Shown here: positions 37,017-51,687 of the stretch, one piece after another
Position numbering within the stretch: position 1 is the first letter of the stretch
Layout of the letters: every line of letters starts with the position of its first letter
Source of the DNA: Candolleomyces eurysporus
Taxonomy: Eukaryota; Basidiomycota; Agaricomycetes; Agaricales; Psathyrellaceae
Length of the DNA: 64,000 nucleotides
Direction: 5' to 3'
Assembly: GCA_027579435.1 (NCBI GenBank)
Contig: JANBPK010000709.1
Location: forward strand, 315,184 to 379,183
The notes under the pieces: model-generated
What the model saw: only the letters and a program-made list of their open reading frames with translations
Database searches by the model: none
What the model was told of the DNA's origin: nothing
Translations under genes and position numbers: made by a program

Positions 37017-38254
37017 TTAGTTGAGCTGGTACGTCGCGATATAGTTGATCTTCCATTTGGCCCCTGCAAAGAGTGCGTTAACTTACAGTTTGAGAGAGAG
37101 AGTAAGATAAATGACATACATTTGAAGATAGTAGTATTTGCCACAGCTTGCTCACAGGTTCCAGGGCATCCTGCAGACGCATACGTCGGCCCGCCGAAGT
37201 CCCCACAGAGTGTGGTGTCCAAAACCAACGAGTGATCATAGAAATTATCAGCCATATTGCACGTCTTGGAGCTGAAAAACGCGACAGGAGTGGGCCAGGT
37301 ATCTGGGTTAGGCTGCTTCGCGTCGACATCGGCGGGAACTTCACCCCGAGGGAAGAACCACATCTTGATACCCTCATTATTCCACAGATGGGCAAAGACA
37401 CCACCGGCAATCATGTTAAAGGGTTTGCCGTAGCTGCGAGGGTCGGTGTCCGTGAAACTGCAGCCTCGATTGTCGCTTGGAGTGCTAGCGCATTGGTCAT
37501 GGAGGATGTTAGTCTTGACTCGAACGTTGTTCAAGGAGAGTGTGCAGCCTGTCCCTGTATGAAGGGTATACTGGTTGGTTGCTTGTTCGTGGACACCTTC
37601 GAGAATATCAATTTCCCCTAGGAAATTTATTCAGAATCGTGGTTGCCACAAAACATGATAACAACTTACCTCCCTCTGGCCAACCAGGGCCGACAGACCA
37701 ATAAGCGGGCCATACACTGCACCCGTGTGGCATCTTCCAAAAGTCGGCGATGAAAAGACCGCCATTGTACGTCTTCTTGGTGCTGATACGGACACTATGG
37801 GAAGAGTTGAGATAACACCATTACTTAGGAGGCCTTACGAACTCACGAATCACGCTTGCCACCAACAGGCACGTCGGTGAAATCGTCAACAGCTAACACG
37901 GTCGTTCCGTCATCCTGGACGTATGCCAGATTCTTCTTAATCGCATTGTCCTTCGTCTGGTAGTTGACGAGGCCATGAGTAGGGTCTTCAGCTGAGAAGA
38001 AGTCCCATTCGCTGAATGCATGCGTCAGAATGGCAGTACTACAAACGATAGGGTAGGTGAGCATACTTCAAAAATGACTCTCCACGATAAAGGTCCTCTA
38101 GCTTGTATGGAGACGGGCCTGTGTTATTCCTCGCCTGGAGGGAAGTAGTCCTGCGACCCGCATGTCTCGACCAGTGAATGTTATGAACATTGGTGCCAGC
38201 CAGGCCTTCCAGAGGCAACACCAGCAACAAAGCAGCAGAAAGAATGGACTTCAT
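37017..38254 (-). CDS. Secreted GH16 endo-beta-1,3(4)-glucanase
   Basis: Exons 38067-38254, 37847-38011, 37670-37794, 37120-37617 and 37017-37063 sum to 1023 nt, or 340 aa. A signal peptide is evident (MKSILSAALLLVLPLEGLAG). The GH16 catalytic motif E-x-D-x-x-E reads GEIDILEGVH, created across an intron. Further family blocks are KKTYNGGLFIADFWKMPHG, SVWPAYWSVGPGWPEGG and GVFAHLWNNEGIKMWFFPRG. The C-terminus ends WAKWKINYIATYQLN, as in laminarinase-like GH16 enzymes of mushrooms. Its likely substrates are beta-1,3/1,4- or 1,3/1,6-glucans of fungal or plant walls. Confidence 0.9.
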
Positions 38255-38940
38255 AGCTCAAAGAACGATTCAAGAAAAGAGAGACAGCCGGGACAGCGAA
38301 AGAGTGAGAGGTGGAAACTTGAAGGGAAAGCAAGGAGGCTAAATGAGCAACCCAATTGATGGCTACGGTTAAATAACCCCGTCGCTTCGAGTTCCTCGGC
38401 TCGGACGGGCACCCACAAGAACAACCAGAAAAAAAGTCCATTGTCCCCTCGATCAGTGCTTTCGTGCGGTACCAGAGATCCCCGAAGGCTCCAGAGCACA
38501 GCTATGGTGCTTCTTATCACCAAGACACCCTTGACCAGACGTCGGCCAGAGGAATGTTTCGTCGTAGTCGCTCGTCGTCGGCTCGTCCTGAGGTATTGTA
38601 CTCCCCAGTCGCTTTGTTCTAGGTCCACAAGGAGTCCACGACGCCATGTGCCTCAAACAGCATCTCTTGATTTCGCTTTCGAGAATCACTTGTGGTCGCA
38701 ATTAACGGTTGTCATATCGATAGTTTGGCGAAGAATTTTTTTNCCGGTGGGGTGGAGGAGTGGGTCTCGATCGTGTTGGAGAGGAATGGAATCACCATTT
38801 GGGGTACACGAGCTGGCGCCCGAGGCCAAACAGAACCGAGTGCGTACAAACAAAGGCGGGATTCCCACGGTTACCGTGACATGACGTAGTCAAGTCGCTA
38901 ACTAAGAGCCTGAACTTTCATTACAGTAGACCCTACTACC
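38255..38940. promoter_or_regulatory. Divergent promoter region, GH16 / NAD(P)HX dehydratase
   Basis: Nearly 700 bases between divergent starts. No gene was seen. A T-run with one N lies at 38736-38743. Confidence 0.4.
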
Positions 38941-40259
38941 ATGCCCGTTCCTCGCGCCATTATCGAGCAAATCAAAAGGTTGATTCCTCCTCTGGATGGA
39001 AGTCTACACAAAGGACAATCTGGTCAGTAAGCCTTTTACGAACTTTTACTGAAAGATTAATCTCTGTTGAATTGTTCCCAACAGGTCGTGTTGGAGTCCT
39101 CGGAGGCGCACTAGAGTAAGTCTATCCTCTGTCGCCCACAAACGAGATCTGACGCCTACGTAACAGCTATACAGGAGCTCCTTTCTTCGCAGCCATGTCT
39201 GCACTTCGATTTGTTGGTTGCCATTATCTCTCCGACGGCTCCAAGGAGTTGACAAGATATGTTTCTAATACTACTAGGGAGCCGACCTCTCGCATGTCAT
39301 CTGCTCTCCAACTGCAGCAGGCGCCATCAAATCATACTCCCCAGATCTCATCGTCCACCCAATCCTCAACGAATCATCGTACGTTATCATCAAAACAGCG
39401 ATATCTGTCCTCAAGCGACCCTTAATGACCCTCACAAACAAACAGAACCTCCGACCAAGTAACCCCACAACTACAATCCCTATTCGCCCGTCTCCATGTG
39501 CTAATTGTGGGTCCGGGATTGGGACGCGAACCCTACATGCAATCCTATGCCAAACTAGCCATCTCCCTCGCGCGTCAACGCGGAATGTACCTCGTCCTTG
39601 ACGCCGATGCTCTCCTCCTTGTCGGGCACGACCCTTCCATCATCAAAGGGTACCGCCGGGCCGTCCTCACACCCAACGTTGTCGAGTTCAAACGACTCGG
39701 AGAGCAGGTGGGCGTCGACCCTGCGGCTCCGGCTAATGAACGTGCGGGCCTCATATCCAACTTGTTGGGTGGTGTGACGGTATTGGAGAAAGGCCCTAAG
39801 GATATCATAGCCGTGGATACCACCGGAGATGCAGCGGACTTGAAAAAGAGCCAGTTGGAAGGTGCCGATGCGGAGAAAGAGAAGACGAAAGAGACTGTAG
39901 AGGTGGATGTGGAGGGCGGATTGAAGAGGTGTGGAGGTCAAGGCGACGTTCTCAGCGGTAGTGTTGGGACTTTCATGGCTTGGGGAAAATGCTATGAAGA
40001 TGGTGCATTTGGGTAATACCTGCTTCGAAGCCCTTTCAGGACGCAGAATAGCTGATGGAATCCTGACAGAGATAAAAGCGTACCCGCATCTCGAGTGCCT
40101 TTACTTGCTGCAGTTGGGGGCAGTATGGTAACAAGGGAGGCCAGTAAACGGGCATTCGCAAAAATGGGCAGAGGTCTTGTCACACAGGACATGATACCCG
40201 AACTTGGAGGTGCGTTCGCGGAATTCTTTGGCGCAGACGCCAGAGGAGGAAAACTTTAA
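38941..40259 (+). CDS. NAXD: ATP-dependent (S)-NAD(P)H-hydrate dehydratase
   Basis: Exons 38941-39022, 39085-39115, 39167-39212, 39278-39378, 39446-40012 and 40070-40259 sum to 1017 nt, or 338 aa. YjeF-C/CARKD family blocks: [70 protein letters not shown], then [20 protein letters not shown] (the nucleotide-binding GGxGD motif) and [19 protein letters not shown]. It repairs hydrated NADH/NADPH using ATP. The annotated 5' exons are short and only their union gives the family N-terminus. Confidence 0.9.
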
Positions 40260-40404
40260 GGTCAATCATCTCATGAACTCCAAAATCCCAACAAACCATG
40301 ATTGATTATATCCAGTATTGTTACAATGTGGTATTTCTAATATTTCGCAATCATTCCAAGGCAGTGTCCAGATAAGAAACCTTTGAGTGAAACGTGAGTG
40401 TGGT

Positions 40405-42380
<1,976 letters not shown>

Positions 42381-42972
42381 CTCAGCAACACCAGGGGAGG
42401 GTTATTGCAGGGAGGGATGAAGGAGTCCGTATCGATCCTCGGCCATATATGATGTCAGATCGCATCATGTGATCGTGACAAAACGGCCAAGACCAGCTCA
42501 GTACTGCGAAATTACTTCAACTTGTAGTTCAATTTTCGCTAGCGCTCATATGTATGCAGGAACTTCCTTTCAGCCAGTGTAACGCAGGTTGTTATCTATA
42601 AATTCCCCGCAAATAGCCCCGAGAATCGAGCCCCCGAGGCGCAGTCGTTCAAACAGGAAGGCAACGGGCTGTCCCTTGTTTCCTCGATGCGAAAGCCATG
42701 GCATTACACCGCGATCAGAGCGGTTGAAAGGCCTGCAGTCCCTGCACATACAATTTGACACGGATGAAGTGCGTCCGTCAATCGGATGGCCGGTTCTGGC
42801 ATTCCACGACTAAGACTGCGCACCTTCGGCACCAGGCTTACGCACAACCGCCGGAATGACGAGTGGGTCAAAATTAGCACCGCCTCTCATCATTTATTAG
42901 AGAGCCTGCAACCTGCACCGACCATTACTCGATTCCCGCTTCCCATTCTCTCTCTCGTTGATTTTAGACAAA
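42381..42972. promoter_or_regulatory. Divergent promoter region, phosphoglucomutase / DUF676 lipase
   Basis: About 590 bases between divergent starts. No gene, tRNA or long repeat was recognised. Confidence 0.4.
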
Positions 42973-44607
42973 ATGGCCCCCATTCACTTGCTGGTTCTTA
43001 TCCATGGAATGTGGGGCAATCCAGGCCACCTCGCAGAGCTGTATCGCATTGTTCAGGAAACCCATGCTCTTCCGTCAGTGGAAGATGGAACAAAGCTGGA
43101 GATTCTACTCGCCGAAACGAACCGTGAAGAAGGTACATACGACGGTATCGACTGGGGAGGAGAACGAGTAGCGAAGGAGGTGCGACTCTGACCCAATTTT
43201 ATCGCCTTGACTAGACTGACTCTCCGATAGTTATTGGACAAGGTCAAGGAGCTCGAGAGCTCTGGAGACCAGGTCACCAAGTTGTCAGTGACAGGCTACA
43301 GTCTGGGCGGCCTCGTAGCTCGATATCTTGTTGGGTATGCTAACCCTTTCATTGGTCTGCGCAATGGCTGACGGTTGCCGGCAATTCCGCGTAGTATTCT
43401 TCATCAACGAGGCTTCTTCGAAAATGTGAAACCAATAAACTTCAACACCATCGCCACTCCTCATATTGGCCTTCTCCGCTACCCATCCTTCTTCTCGTCC
43501 GTAGCCCATACCCTCGGACCCAGGCTCCTCTCGCGGACTGGGGAGCAGTTCTACGGAGTGGACAAATGGTCCCCGAGCGGGCGACCTCTCCTCCTCGTCA
43601 TGGCAGACCCAGGTACGTTGTGTTTAATTTCAAACACTGCGGAGGGGCTCACCTGGTGGCGTACAGATAGAATCTTTTACCAGGCGCTGACCAAGTTCCA
43701 GCATCTTCGGATTTATGCCAATGCGTACGTTCTAATATTGCTGCTCGCTTCCTCGGCGCCGTGCTTACGCAGCATGTAGTATCAACGATGTCACAGTGCC
43801 ATATGTTACCGCTGCCATCGAGTTTGAAGATCCCTTCGCAGAATACGAGACCAATGGAACTGAAATGTAAGCCGTAGCGCATCCCTTCATACATCTGTGT
43901 GAGATGAGTACTGATTCCCCATCTAGAACCATCAACGACGAATACAAGCACCTCATTCACCAATATTCGATATCGGATAACCCCCCTCCCCCTCCAGCTA
44001 AAATTAGAACGCTTTCAAAAGCCTGGTTCAAACGTGCAAAGTCACGACCTCCATTCTTTCCCCCACCACTTCAATTTAGATTCCCCCTCAATCTGGTAAA
44101 TAGATCTCAATTTCAGTTTGCTTCAATGGAATAGTGACGCTGATACACTTCAAACAGGTCTTGTACGGCCTCCTGCCCATCCTTATCCCCACAGTCCTTT
44201 CGCTCGTCATTGTCAACTTCACGCTCGCATCCCATTCCTCCCGCGCACGAATTAAAGACCTCGAAGCCGACAGCTCCAACGCAAACAGGCTTGCCCAGAT
44301 CCTCGCCGAGTTGGAGCGAGAAATGGAGGGCGCAGTCGTCGACCTCATCGACAGCGACGATCCTCAACCAACCCAGCCATCCAAGACACCAATGATCAAG
44401 AAAGGCGAGCATCCGATCCTGACACCTAACCAGAAAAAGATTGTGACCTGGATGAATGCCCTCCCCGGCCTGAAGAAGGAGATTGCGTTCTTCCCGAATG
44501 TACGGAATTCACATGCGCTGATTGTGTCAAGGGACGTCAAAAGATTCGAAATACACAAGCTTGGGGAGCATGTTATCAGGCATTGGGCGTCTTCGTTGAT
44601 TATTTGA
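42973..44607 (+). CDS. DUF676 serine lipase/esterase with C-terminal membrane segment
   Basis: Exons 42973-43179, 43231-43334, 43395-43612, 43667-43724, 43780-43866, 43927-44095 and 44158-44607 sum to 1293 nt, or 430 aa. The fold starts with HLLVLIHGMWGNPGHL (oxyanion region) and the nucleophile elbow TGYSLGGLVARYLVG (GxSxG). INFNTIATPHIG and the late IYANAINDVTVPY carry family positions for Asp/His. A hydrophobic segment lies at about residue 282-300 (VLYGLLPILIPTVLSLVIV), followed by a charged C-terminal region. It resembles yeast Rog1/Lpl1-type lipases acting on glycerolipids; substrate not deducible. Confidence 0.85.
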
Positions 44608-45311
44608 AGGCTTCATGGACCGTTTCGAAGTTTCGGACTTCTCTCACTTTCCTTTAGATCTACCTCACTATTTATCAAGTTTTTATTGTTTGGATTATGA
44701 CTTCTATCATCTCGATACCCTGCATTCATTTGTCCCCGTCATACCACTAGCAAGCGCTCTGATGTAATTTACCTGTAGAATACTATAATTGAACCATTGG
44801 TACTAGGCCGAGGATCGAGGGAGTCTGGTGCACTTCACCATGCAGGTGAGTGCTTGTAGGATTCTGAAAGCCGGGTCAGTTGATGGTCATATCCGCGTCG
44901 CACAGCTTCCCTTCAAACACTCACTGGCACTGCGGCATTTGCGAGACCACTTCCGTGCGCCACCTCAAACTTCTGACGGTCACTCCGAAGACACGAGCTT
45001 GTCTAATTTAATTCGAAACAGCAGAGCCTCAGGCTGAACATGTTGCTTTCTGCGTCATATCACGGTTACTGGGGCGGCCTCGTGGCTTGCCACAGTCAAA
45101 GTTTCTGCTCTTTGTGTCCTTGGAATACGGTGGCTCTTTGTGATTCCAAGGTCATTTAAGACATGGAAGTGTCCACCCCGTCTCATTCTATCCTTCTCTC
45201 CCTCTCCTTGTTCAGCGAACAACGGATTTAGCTTTTTGGCAACGGCTCGAAGCTTGAAGCTTTCTCTCCGCCAGCCTCGGACTGAGCCCTTCCTTATTCT
45301 CGGATTTAGAC
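44608..45311. other. Intergenic region
   Basis: About 700 bases, 3' flank of the lipase and promoter of the coiled-coil gene. Open stretches here show no family resemblance. Confidence 0.55.
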
Positions 45312-47485
45312 ATGCCCCAAAGGAGGGAAATATATTTTTATTGTAAGCCCCGTCTTCGAATTTATTCCGAATACAAGATTGACAACCCCTCTCCTGGTTG
45401 CTGTAGATGTTCTCTACGGTCTCATTAGTCTGCGCAAGGACTCAAGGCAGAATGAGCCTCATCGTTATTTCACGAAGTCGGATATACTTGAAGCAGGTGC
45501 GTGAACTCGACGCGGCTTCCCCGCTTCTAGCTTCTTTGGACTGTTGTTGAATAATATATCCTGTGTTGCCACTAGCGAAGCAGCAAATGCAAGCCACTGG
45601 GCAATCTGGGGGAACTCAGGCTCCTCTCCGTTTAGAGGAAGGTCTCGCGCAGATGGTAGGTCCGCCCTTTGCTATTCTTTCTCCTCCCGTTGCCAAAACT
45701 AGTTTCTAATTATGACGGCCACCAGGAGCTCAACGTTTTCATCGAACGGAGGGACGAAGGCCCAGAGGACCTCGAATCGAGCTTTCGATTCACGCAAATT
45801 GGTGCCGATATGTGGGTAACATTTAATTTTGGCGTAAATTACCTTCATCTTTGATTAATGAATGGAATCTTTCAGGCTTGATGGATTGTTGTCTCTTGGG
45901 AACACTCAACCCGAACCTGTCAACGGTGGCAGCTCTCGCCCTCAAAGGGAGGTTGTGAAGAAGAGGGTGGCTGGTGTTGCGAGGAAGAAGTCGAGAGTAC
46001 TTGCAGCTGGGGTTAATGCGATTCGGCGAAAGCATTTCATCCGCACCTCTGGGTTTCAGAAATATAGCCTAGCTTCCGTGAGTTGAAAATTCTTTCTTTC
46101 AAGCAAATGAACGTTGAATTAACCAACGCTGTCGGGCGATAGGTGAACACTCAATTGCAGCGCGAGAAAAAGAAGAACACTCTGCAAGCTGCAAGACTTG
46201 CAAGAACCGGCTCTTTCACCAAGTACGATTCTAGACTCCTGCAGCCATGAATGCAAAACTTATCCTCCTTCCTTCTTAGCAGCAGTCTAAGTCGAGCTGG
46301 CTCCGTTGTAAACGTCGGTGACTCAACCAGCGACGGCACAAGTATTGCTCAAGGCCCAAGGTCGGCGTCATCATGCTTTTCCTGTTCATCAGGCTTACAC
46401 TCACCTCTCACAGAACTCCCATTCGACGCCGATTGACTGCTCAGGGCAGTATCCTAGCCGAAGGCGCGCCTCCCACCCCTGGCCCGGAGCCTCAGCCTCA
46501 CGAGGATGTCATGTCTGATGCTATGGATGTTGACGTTGACGTCCAGGACCCCGACCCTGTCGACATGAAGTGAGTATTTCACCCCAGCGTGTTAGTGAGA
46601 CGATATTTATGATGAATAGTGCGACGCCAGTGGTGCCACAACGATCCATCGACCCAGTGATGGCGTATCCCAGTCCGGCGTCGGTTCAGCGTCCCCAAGC
46701 TGGAAACACTGATCTGGATACGCAAGCCGGGTCGTCCGAAGCTGCAGAGGTTCAAGAAACTCCATCGAGAGCCACTCAGAGCACTGGTGATCAGTCTACC
46801 AGCTATCTGTCACGCTTCTCTTTGTGGAGAATGTTCAATGGTGGCGGAAGTGGCGGCGGAAGCGGTGGCTCTACCCTTTTGGACGTCAATGAGGCAAACA
46901 AGAAGGTTAATGAGGTATGTTGTCCCCTGATTTATTTCCAGCCCTTACTGAGCTCAATATACCTATCATGTCGACTAGTTGGAATGCTCCCTTAAAGAGA
47001 CTCAGGCTCGATTGGAAGCGGCCATTTCTGCGAATTCTGCGAAGGAGGGTGATGTGAGTTTTGCAATTGTTTGCCTTTGTCACTATCTTGGGTTGACCGA
47101 AATCTCGAAACCAGATCTCGACTCTGCAACACGAGAGAGCCGAACTGCAGAGGCAGTTGAACGAAGTGAGGCGGGAGTTGGACGACGTCAAGCGAGAGTT
47201 GAGCGATACAATGGCCAAGTTGGAGGGAGTTAAAAACGAAAACTTGGAGCAAGCTCGAGCAGTAAGTGTCTTATTGCTGTCTGAATTCATCTTACTCATG
47301 ACCACCCTTCACAGATAGAGAGACTCGAGACCATTGAAAGGACGATGGGGACCATTGCAAGTGCGATTCGCGCGGTGAGTTAATCCTCGATCCCATTCCA
47401 TCCACCTCCCAGTCTGATACACGATATTCTGGAACAGAATCCCAACACGATGCAGATGGTTGAAGAGTCACTGACTTCTTGGTGA
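45312..47485 (+). CDS. Unrecognised coiled-coil protein
   Basis: Thirteen short exons (first 45312-45342, last 47438-47485) sum to 1431 nt, or 476 aa; all junctions are GT-AG and in phase. The N-terminus (MPQRREIYFYYVLYGLISL) leads to KDSRQNEPHRYFTKSDILEAA and a region with ELNVFIERRDEG. A basic stretch follows (REVVKKRVAGVARKKSRV). The middle is Ser/Pro/Asp-rich (MDVDVDVQDPDPVDM) with a Gly/Ser linker. The C-terminal ~110 residues are a strong heptad coiled coil (LEAAISANSAKEGD, ELQRQLNEVRRELDDVKREL). No family was recognised. A nuclear or spindle-associated scaffold would fit but is only a guess. Confidence 0.65.
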
Positions 47486-47929
47486 ACGCCTCACCAACCG
47501 CACTCCAAAATATATTCTCAAAGCAATCACCGTGCTATTTATTCGATTCTCGAAGTTCATACCCACACTATTCTCTCGCACTCCGACTCTAGAATTCGGT
47601 TTTAATCCTGTTTGATCTTCACTGTACCATACACTTCTATTCCATTCTTGATTAAATATTAAATCTATACAGTAACATAACATTTCCGATACATAGTGTG
47701 AGGAAAGCAAGAAATACAATGACATGCCAGAGTCAATCCGGGGGTATTATGGTGATGAGGGTGAATCTAGTATGCAAACATGTATGACAATCGTAGGAAA
47801 GTGTCCGTATCCGTATGCGGTTCGTGGTGTTCATACAATGGTCATAAAGGTGATGCATATGTGAGGGAAGTCGTTTAAAAANTATGGGTGTCGCATGTGG
47901 AGTATATGTCGGTGAGATTGCCGCGAGAT
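47486..47929. other. Convergent intergenic region
   Basis: 3' flanks of the coiled-coil gene and the small basic-protein gene. AT-rich, one N at 47882 beside an A-run. No gene was seen. Confidence 0.6.
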
Positions 47930-48240
47930 TTAAGCACGGGCGAGGTAGAGTTGCGATGGCATGGTGCTTCGGCGGCGAGTAACGGAGACAAAGTCCCTGG
48001 GCATGAAGGAAGCACGCTGCTTGGAACGAGTCCGGGTCATCATCTTCCATAGGTTGACGAGCTGGCGTCCGATGCGCTTTCCCTTGGTGGAGCGGGTTTG
48101 GGTCATAGGCGCGCTGCCGATCGGTATCGGTTAGCTCTTGTTCGGACACACAAGACGGGATTCAAAGATACTCACTAGTGGATCTCGACGGGTGGAATGA
48201 ACGACATAGAGAAGCGGGAGTCACGAACGACAGTGGCCAT
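47930..48240 (-). CDS. Small basic protein, 82 aa, unknown
   Basis: Exons 48176-48240 and 47930-48113 sum to 249 nt. The sequence MATVVRDSRFSMSFIPPVEI is followed by a very basic part (STKGKRIGRQLVNLWK, TRTRSKQRASFMPRDFVSVT) and ends YLARA. The clean intron, in-frame splice and start context argue for a real gene. I recognise no family. The next gene lies about 850 bases away. Confidence 0.5.
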
Positions 48241-49095
48241 ATCGAGAGCGATTACGGGAGGTAAGTGGGGTTTGGGAGATTCGTGAGGCGAAGGTGCCGG
48301 TCGAGATGGTTCGTTTTTCAAGGAAGAAAAATTAGAAAAGTAGACCGGCTACTAGCTTTGAGTTGGATAATATAGAGAGTGTGGTTTAGCTAGCGCTAGG
48401 GCGGAAGAAAGAGCAACTCAAAGTCGGAGAAGGAAGAGATTGAAAAGTTGAAAGTTGAACCAGTCGATCCTGATCGCACTGAGGAGAAACCGACATCCAG
48501 AGCACCTCTATATAAATAAGAAAGGGGAACAATCGGCGTCAGAGGGATAATGTCAATCTGTGCGCGGGCTGTGTGCATTCTTGAGGACAATAAGGCGCGG
48601 CCTTGTATTGTCCTGCGCGCGCATGTGGTAATTCCCTCCGGGGAACAACGTCGCTGCGATTGCTTCTAGAATTCTGATATCTAGCCTTTTGTGTATTCAA
48701 GGTCGGTGATACTACGCTGTTGCGACGATTTATTATTGGAAGTGCTTGTTGAAGATGGCGCTGAAGCTTGGTGGCGGCAGTGGGTCGGGTGTTTGGTTGT
48801 GCTTGGCACGAGCTTTGGCCTTCAGCGCCTTTGTTTGGCCTCCTCTCATCTTTATTTGGCCTCCCAGATCTTAGTTTGTCCTCCTCCTCCAGCATGATGA
48901 GCAAGGGAACGCAAGAGTGAGTGTTATTTGGCTATCCAAGTTGTAACCCCGAGTATTGGTTCCATCTAACCGTATATAAATTACGAACCCATGATGCACT
49001 AAAATTACACTGTACATGTGCCAATAAGGTTATCACAATAATTGTGAAGGACTGAATGCGACTAGTGGTGATCTAATGGTCTGTCTGGCAGTTAC
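48241..49095. other. Intergenic region
   Basis: Promoter of the small basic-protein gene and 3' flank of PIF1. No supported gene. Confidence 0.55.
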
Positions 49096-51431
49096 TCAAT
49101 CATAGTTCGATTCTGTGATTGTCGCAAGGGTTTTGCTCCATTCCACGACCTTGTAATGCACTTGCACCTAGAAGCGATTCAGAAAAGAAGTATGGGAGGG
49201 AAGAATACAGTCCAAACACACCTTCGCAGGGTTGAAATTGAGTACCTGCAGGCCTTCGAGGGACGTCGCACGAGACAAGGCGACATATGCTTGTCCTGCA
49301 ACGCACAACATTTAGAGACTTGGCCAATTATGTGAAAAAAGCTTTCGCACCTTTCTCGAACACTTTTCCAAGGTCAACTTTAACCCGGTCCAAAGTCTGC
49401 CCTTGAGACTTGTGGATGCTCATCGCCCACGACAAAATCAATGGGAGCTAGAGAAAGATGTCAGCATCAACAATTGAATTATCAACCAAATCAGCCGTAC
49501 CTGTGTCCGACTGACTTGCACCTCTCCGCTGGGGAGCTCGACCTTGAACACTTCGGGCAAGACGAGCACCTTCCTGGTCCCACCATTTGGAATCCTGAAC
49601 TCTACCAAGGGGTAAAGTTTAAAGGATCCAGTAGACGGCTTCTTGGATCCAGCGGCACTACTGCTACCACCTCCAACAACACCGGTAGCAGCTTCAAGAG
49701 CGTCTTTCGCGTAGTCAGTGGGATCCACAAACGACACAATCTTGCCCATGCTTCCATTAACAAGGGTATCATCGACATTCTTGATCAGCATAACCTGGGC
49801 GTTGATTCGCAGCTTCAACACCTGAGGAGCCATAAAATTGGCGAGCGTCTTTTCTCTCTGGTTAGGGTCTAGCATTGACCCGCCATCCACAGCCGTGAAT
49901 CGTTTCTCTTCAGTGGACAACCGCGACATTCTCGATGTATTAGACCGCTCAACATCCTCTCGAAGAGGGAACCTGGGGCTGCGTGAGTATTTATGGATTG
50001 GGTTATACATTGACCACTCACAGTTCAGTGGCCTCCATCCCATCTTCATAATGGATTGGTCGTGAAAGCTTCTTGAATTCCTGAATTGACTGCTGTGACA
50101 AGTTTCCAAACCTCATCTCATTCAGCATATCAATGAACCCTAATTATCCTGTCAGCAGCATAAACGCCAGGCAGAATGGATATGCTCACTCTGGTCGCGC
50201 TGACGGAAGACCTTCGTAAGGTTAAACATATACTTGATTGACTCGGCCCAAAGCTCAGCTTCAAACGCAAATTTCACTGAGCCACTTCTGGTGACTGGAG
50301 GCAGCTGGAAGAAGTCTCCGGTAATAATAATCTGTTTGACAGGTCAGAGAAGCAATACAGGAAGAATCTGGCTAGCCGACCTGGATTCCGCCAAACGGAA
50401 CGCTTGACTTGCGAAGAATAGCGCCAATCTTGGCGAGTTTGTCGAAAAGGTCTCCGTCAACCATCGAAACTGGAAAGGTCTGTTAGCGCGATAGAATACG
50501 ACCATGTTTGGCGCAAGCACCTTCGTCGATGATAAGAACCTTCGTTCGGAGCCATCGGGCTGCTGCCTTCTTGTTCTTGCGAATCTTAGTTGCAAGGTCT
50601 TCGGCGCTCTCTATTCCAAGGCCAATTCCAGCAAATGAATGGATGGTGACACCGCCGATATTGCAGGCAGCAATACCTATACTAGAGATCAGCTTGAGAG
50701 GACGGTATATGCGGCATTCCACGCACCAGTTGAAGCTGTGATAGCAATTGCATCTGGGGTCTTGACAAACTTCTTCCGCAAGACCTTGATAATTTCGCGA
50801 AGTAAGACGGACTTGCCGGTACCTAGTCATGAGTCAGTCTCCACAAATGCTAGAAATACGCTGGCCACTCACCAGCACTTCCAGTATAAAACACGCAGTT
50901 CCCTTCTTGAACCAACTTCAAAATCTGGGTCTGTTCCTGACTGAGGAACACCGCTGCAAGCTTCTCCGGCTTGCCTGAGGGCGGAACAGCCGATGAGGAA
51001 GGGGTCGGAGTACTATTCGCCGTCCTGGTAGTCTGGGAGCCCCTGCTCCCACCAGCAATGCTGTCGTTTCCGAAACCAGACTTCGACGACAGCGAGTCAG
51101 TCTCGGCCCATGGCAACACCCTCCTCTTCTTGGTGGCACTCGATGCGTCGCCGGCCCCTTCGTCACTGTGACGCTTGTTTGGGACTCTCTTCGAGTCAGC
51201 GAGAGGCGCTGGCGGCTTATTGTGCTGACACTCTTCCAAAGCCTTCTGAATATCCCTCAAACGCTTTTCTGCCCCCGTCAAAACGCGGGTTGTCTCCTGC
51301 GGTTTCTGTGTCGGTGACCACGGTATGTCCTGGGACGATCTCAGCGTCTGAGATGATTGGGTTGACGACGTCGACCAGTCTCGCTTGACGCTTCCAAGAC
51401 CCGATCTTGCTGACTTCGAGGATTTGTTCAT
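49096..51431 (-). CDS. PIF1: PIF1-family 5'-3' DNA helicase
   Basis: Start ATG at 51431, stop at 49096-49098, about nine introns. A Ser/Thr-rich N-terminus of ~165 residues precedes the core. Helicase motifs: Walker [16 protein letters not shown] (built across an intron), [21 protein letters not shown], Walker [54 protein letters not shown], and the C-terminal [19 protein letters not shown] with [18 protein letters not shown]. Pif1 helicases act on telomeres, G-quadruplexes and mitochondrial DNA. The last residues end SNYD. Confidence 0.92.
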
Positions 51432-51687
51432 GGCGCGAGGTGAAGGAGGTTTGGCGGAAAGGGGGGGAACGACAAGTCGCGGTGGGCGGCTGGCTCGGGC
51501 GTGGGAAAGGCGCGTTGTTCGTGTTTAAGCTGCACGTGAGCGTGTTCAATCAGGACGCGTCGCAGCAATTTCCGGCCAACAATGAACGAGTGAGTAGTGA
51601 TTATGCCTCCAGCTAGTACCGCTGCTACATCGAGGAAAAGCCAATAAGGTAGTCTATAATGTACGATGATTATATTACTTTTCCAAC

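Noticed and set aside
44828..45037. Small plus-strand frame of 69 codons
   Set aside because: No family resemblance, no splice continuation and no composition unlike the surrounding intergenic DNA.
49030..49130. tRNA-like sequence with a B-box resemblance (AGTTCGATTC)
   Set aside because: It lies in the last coding exon of PIF1 and does not fold into a cloverleaf by eye.
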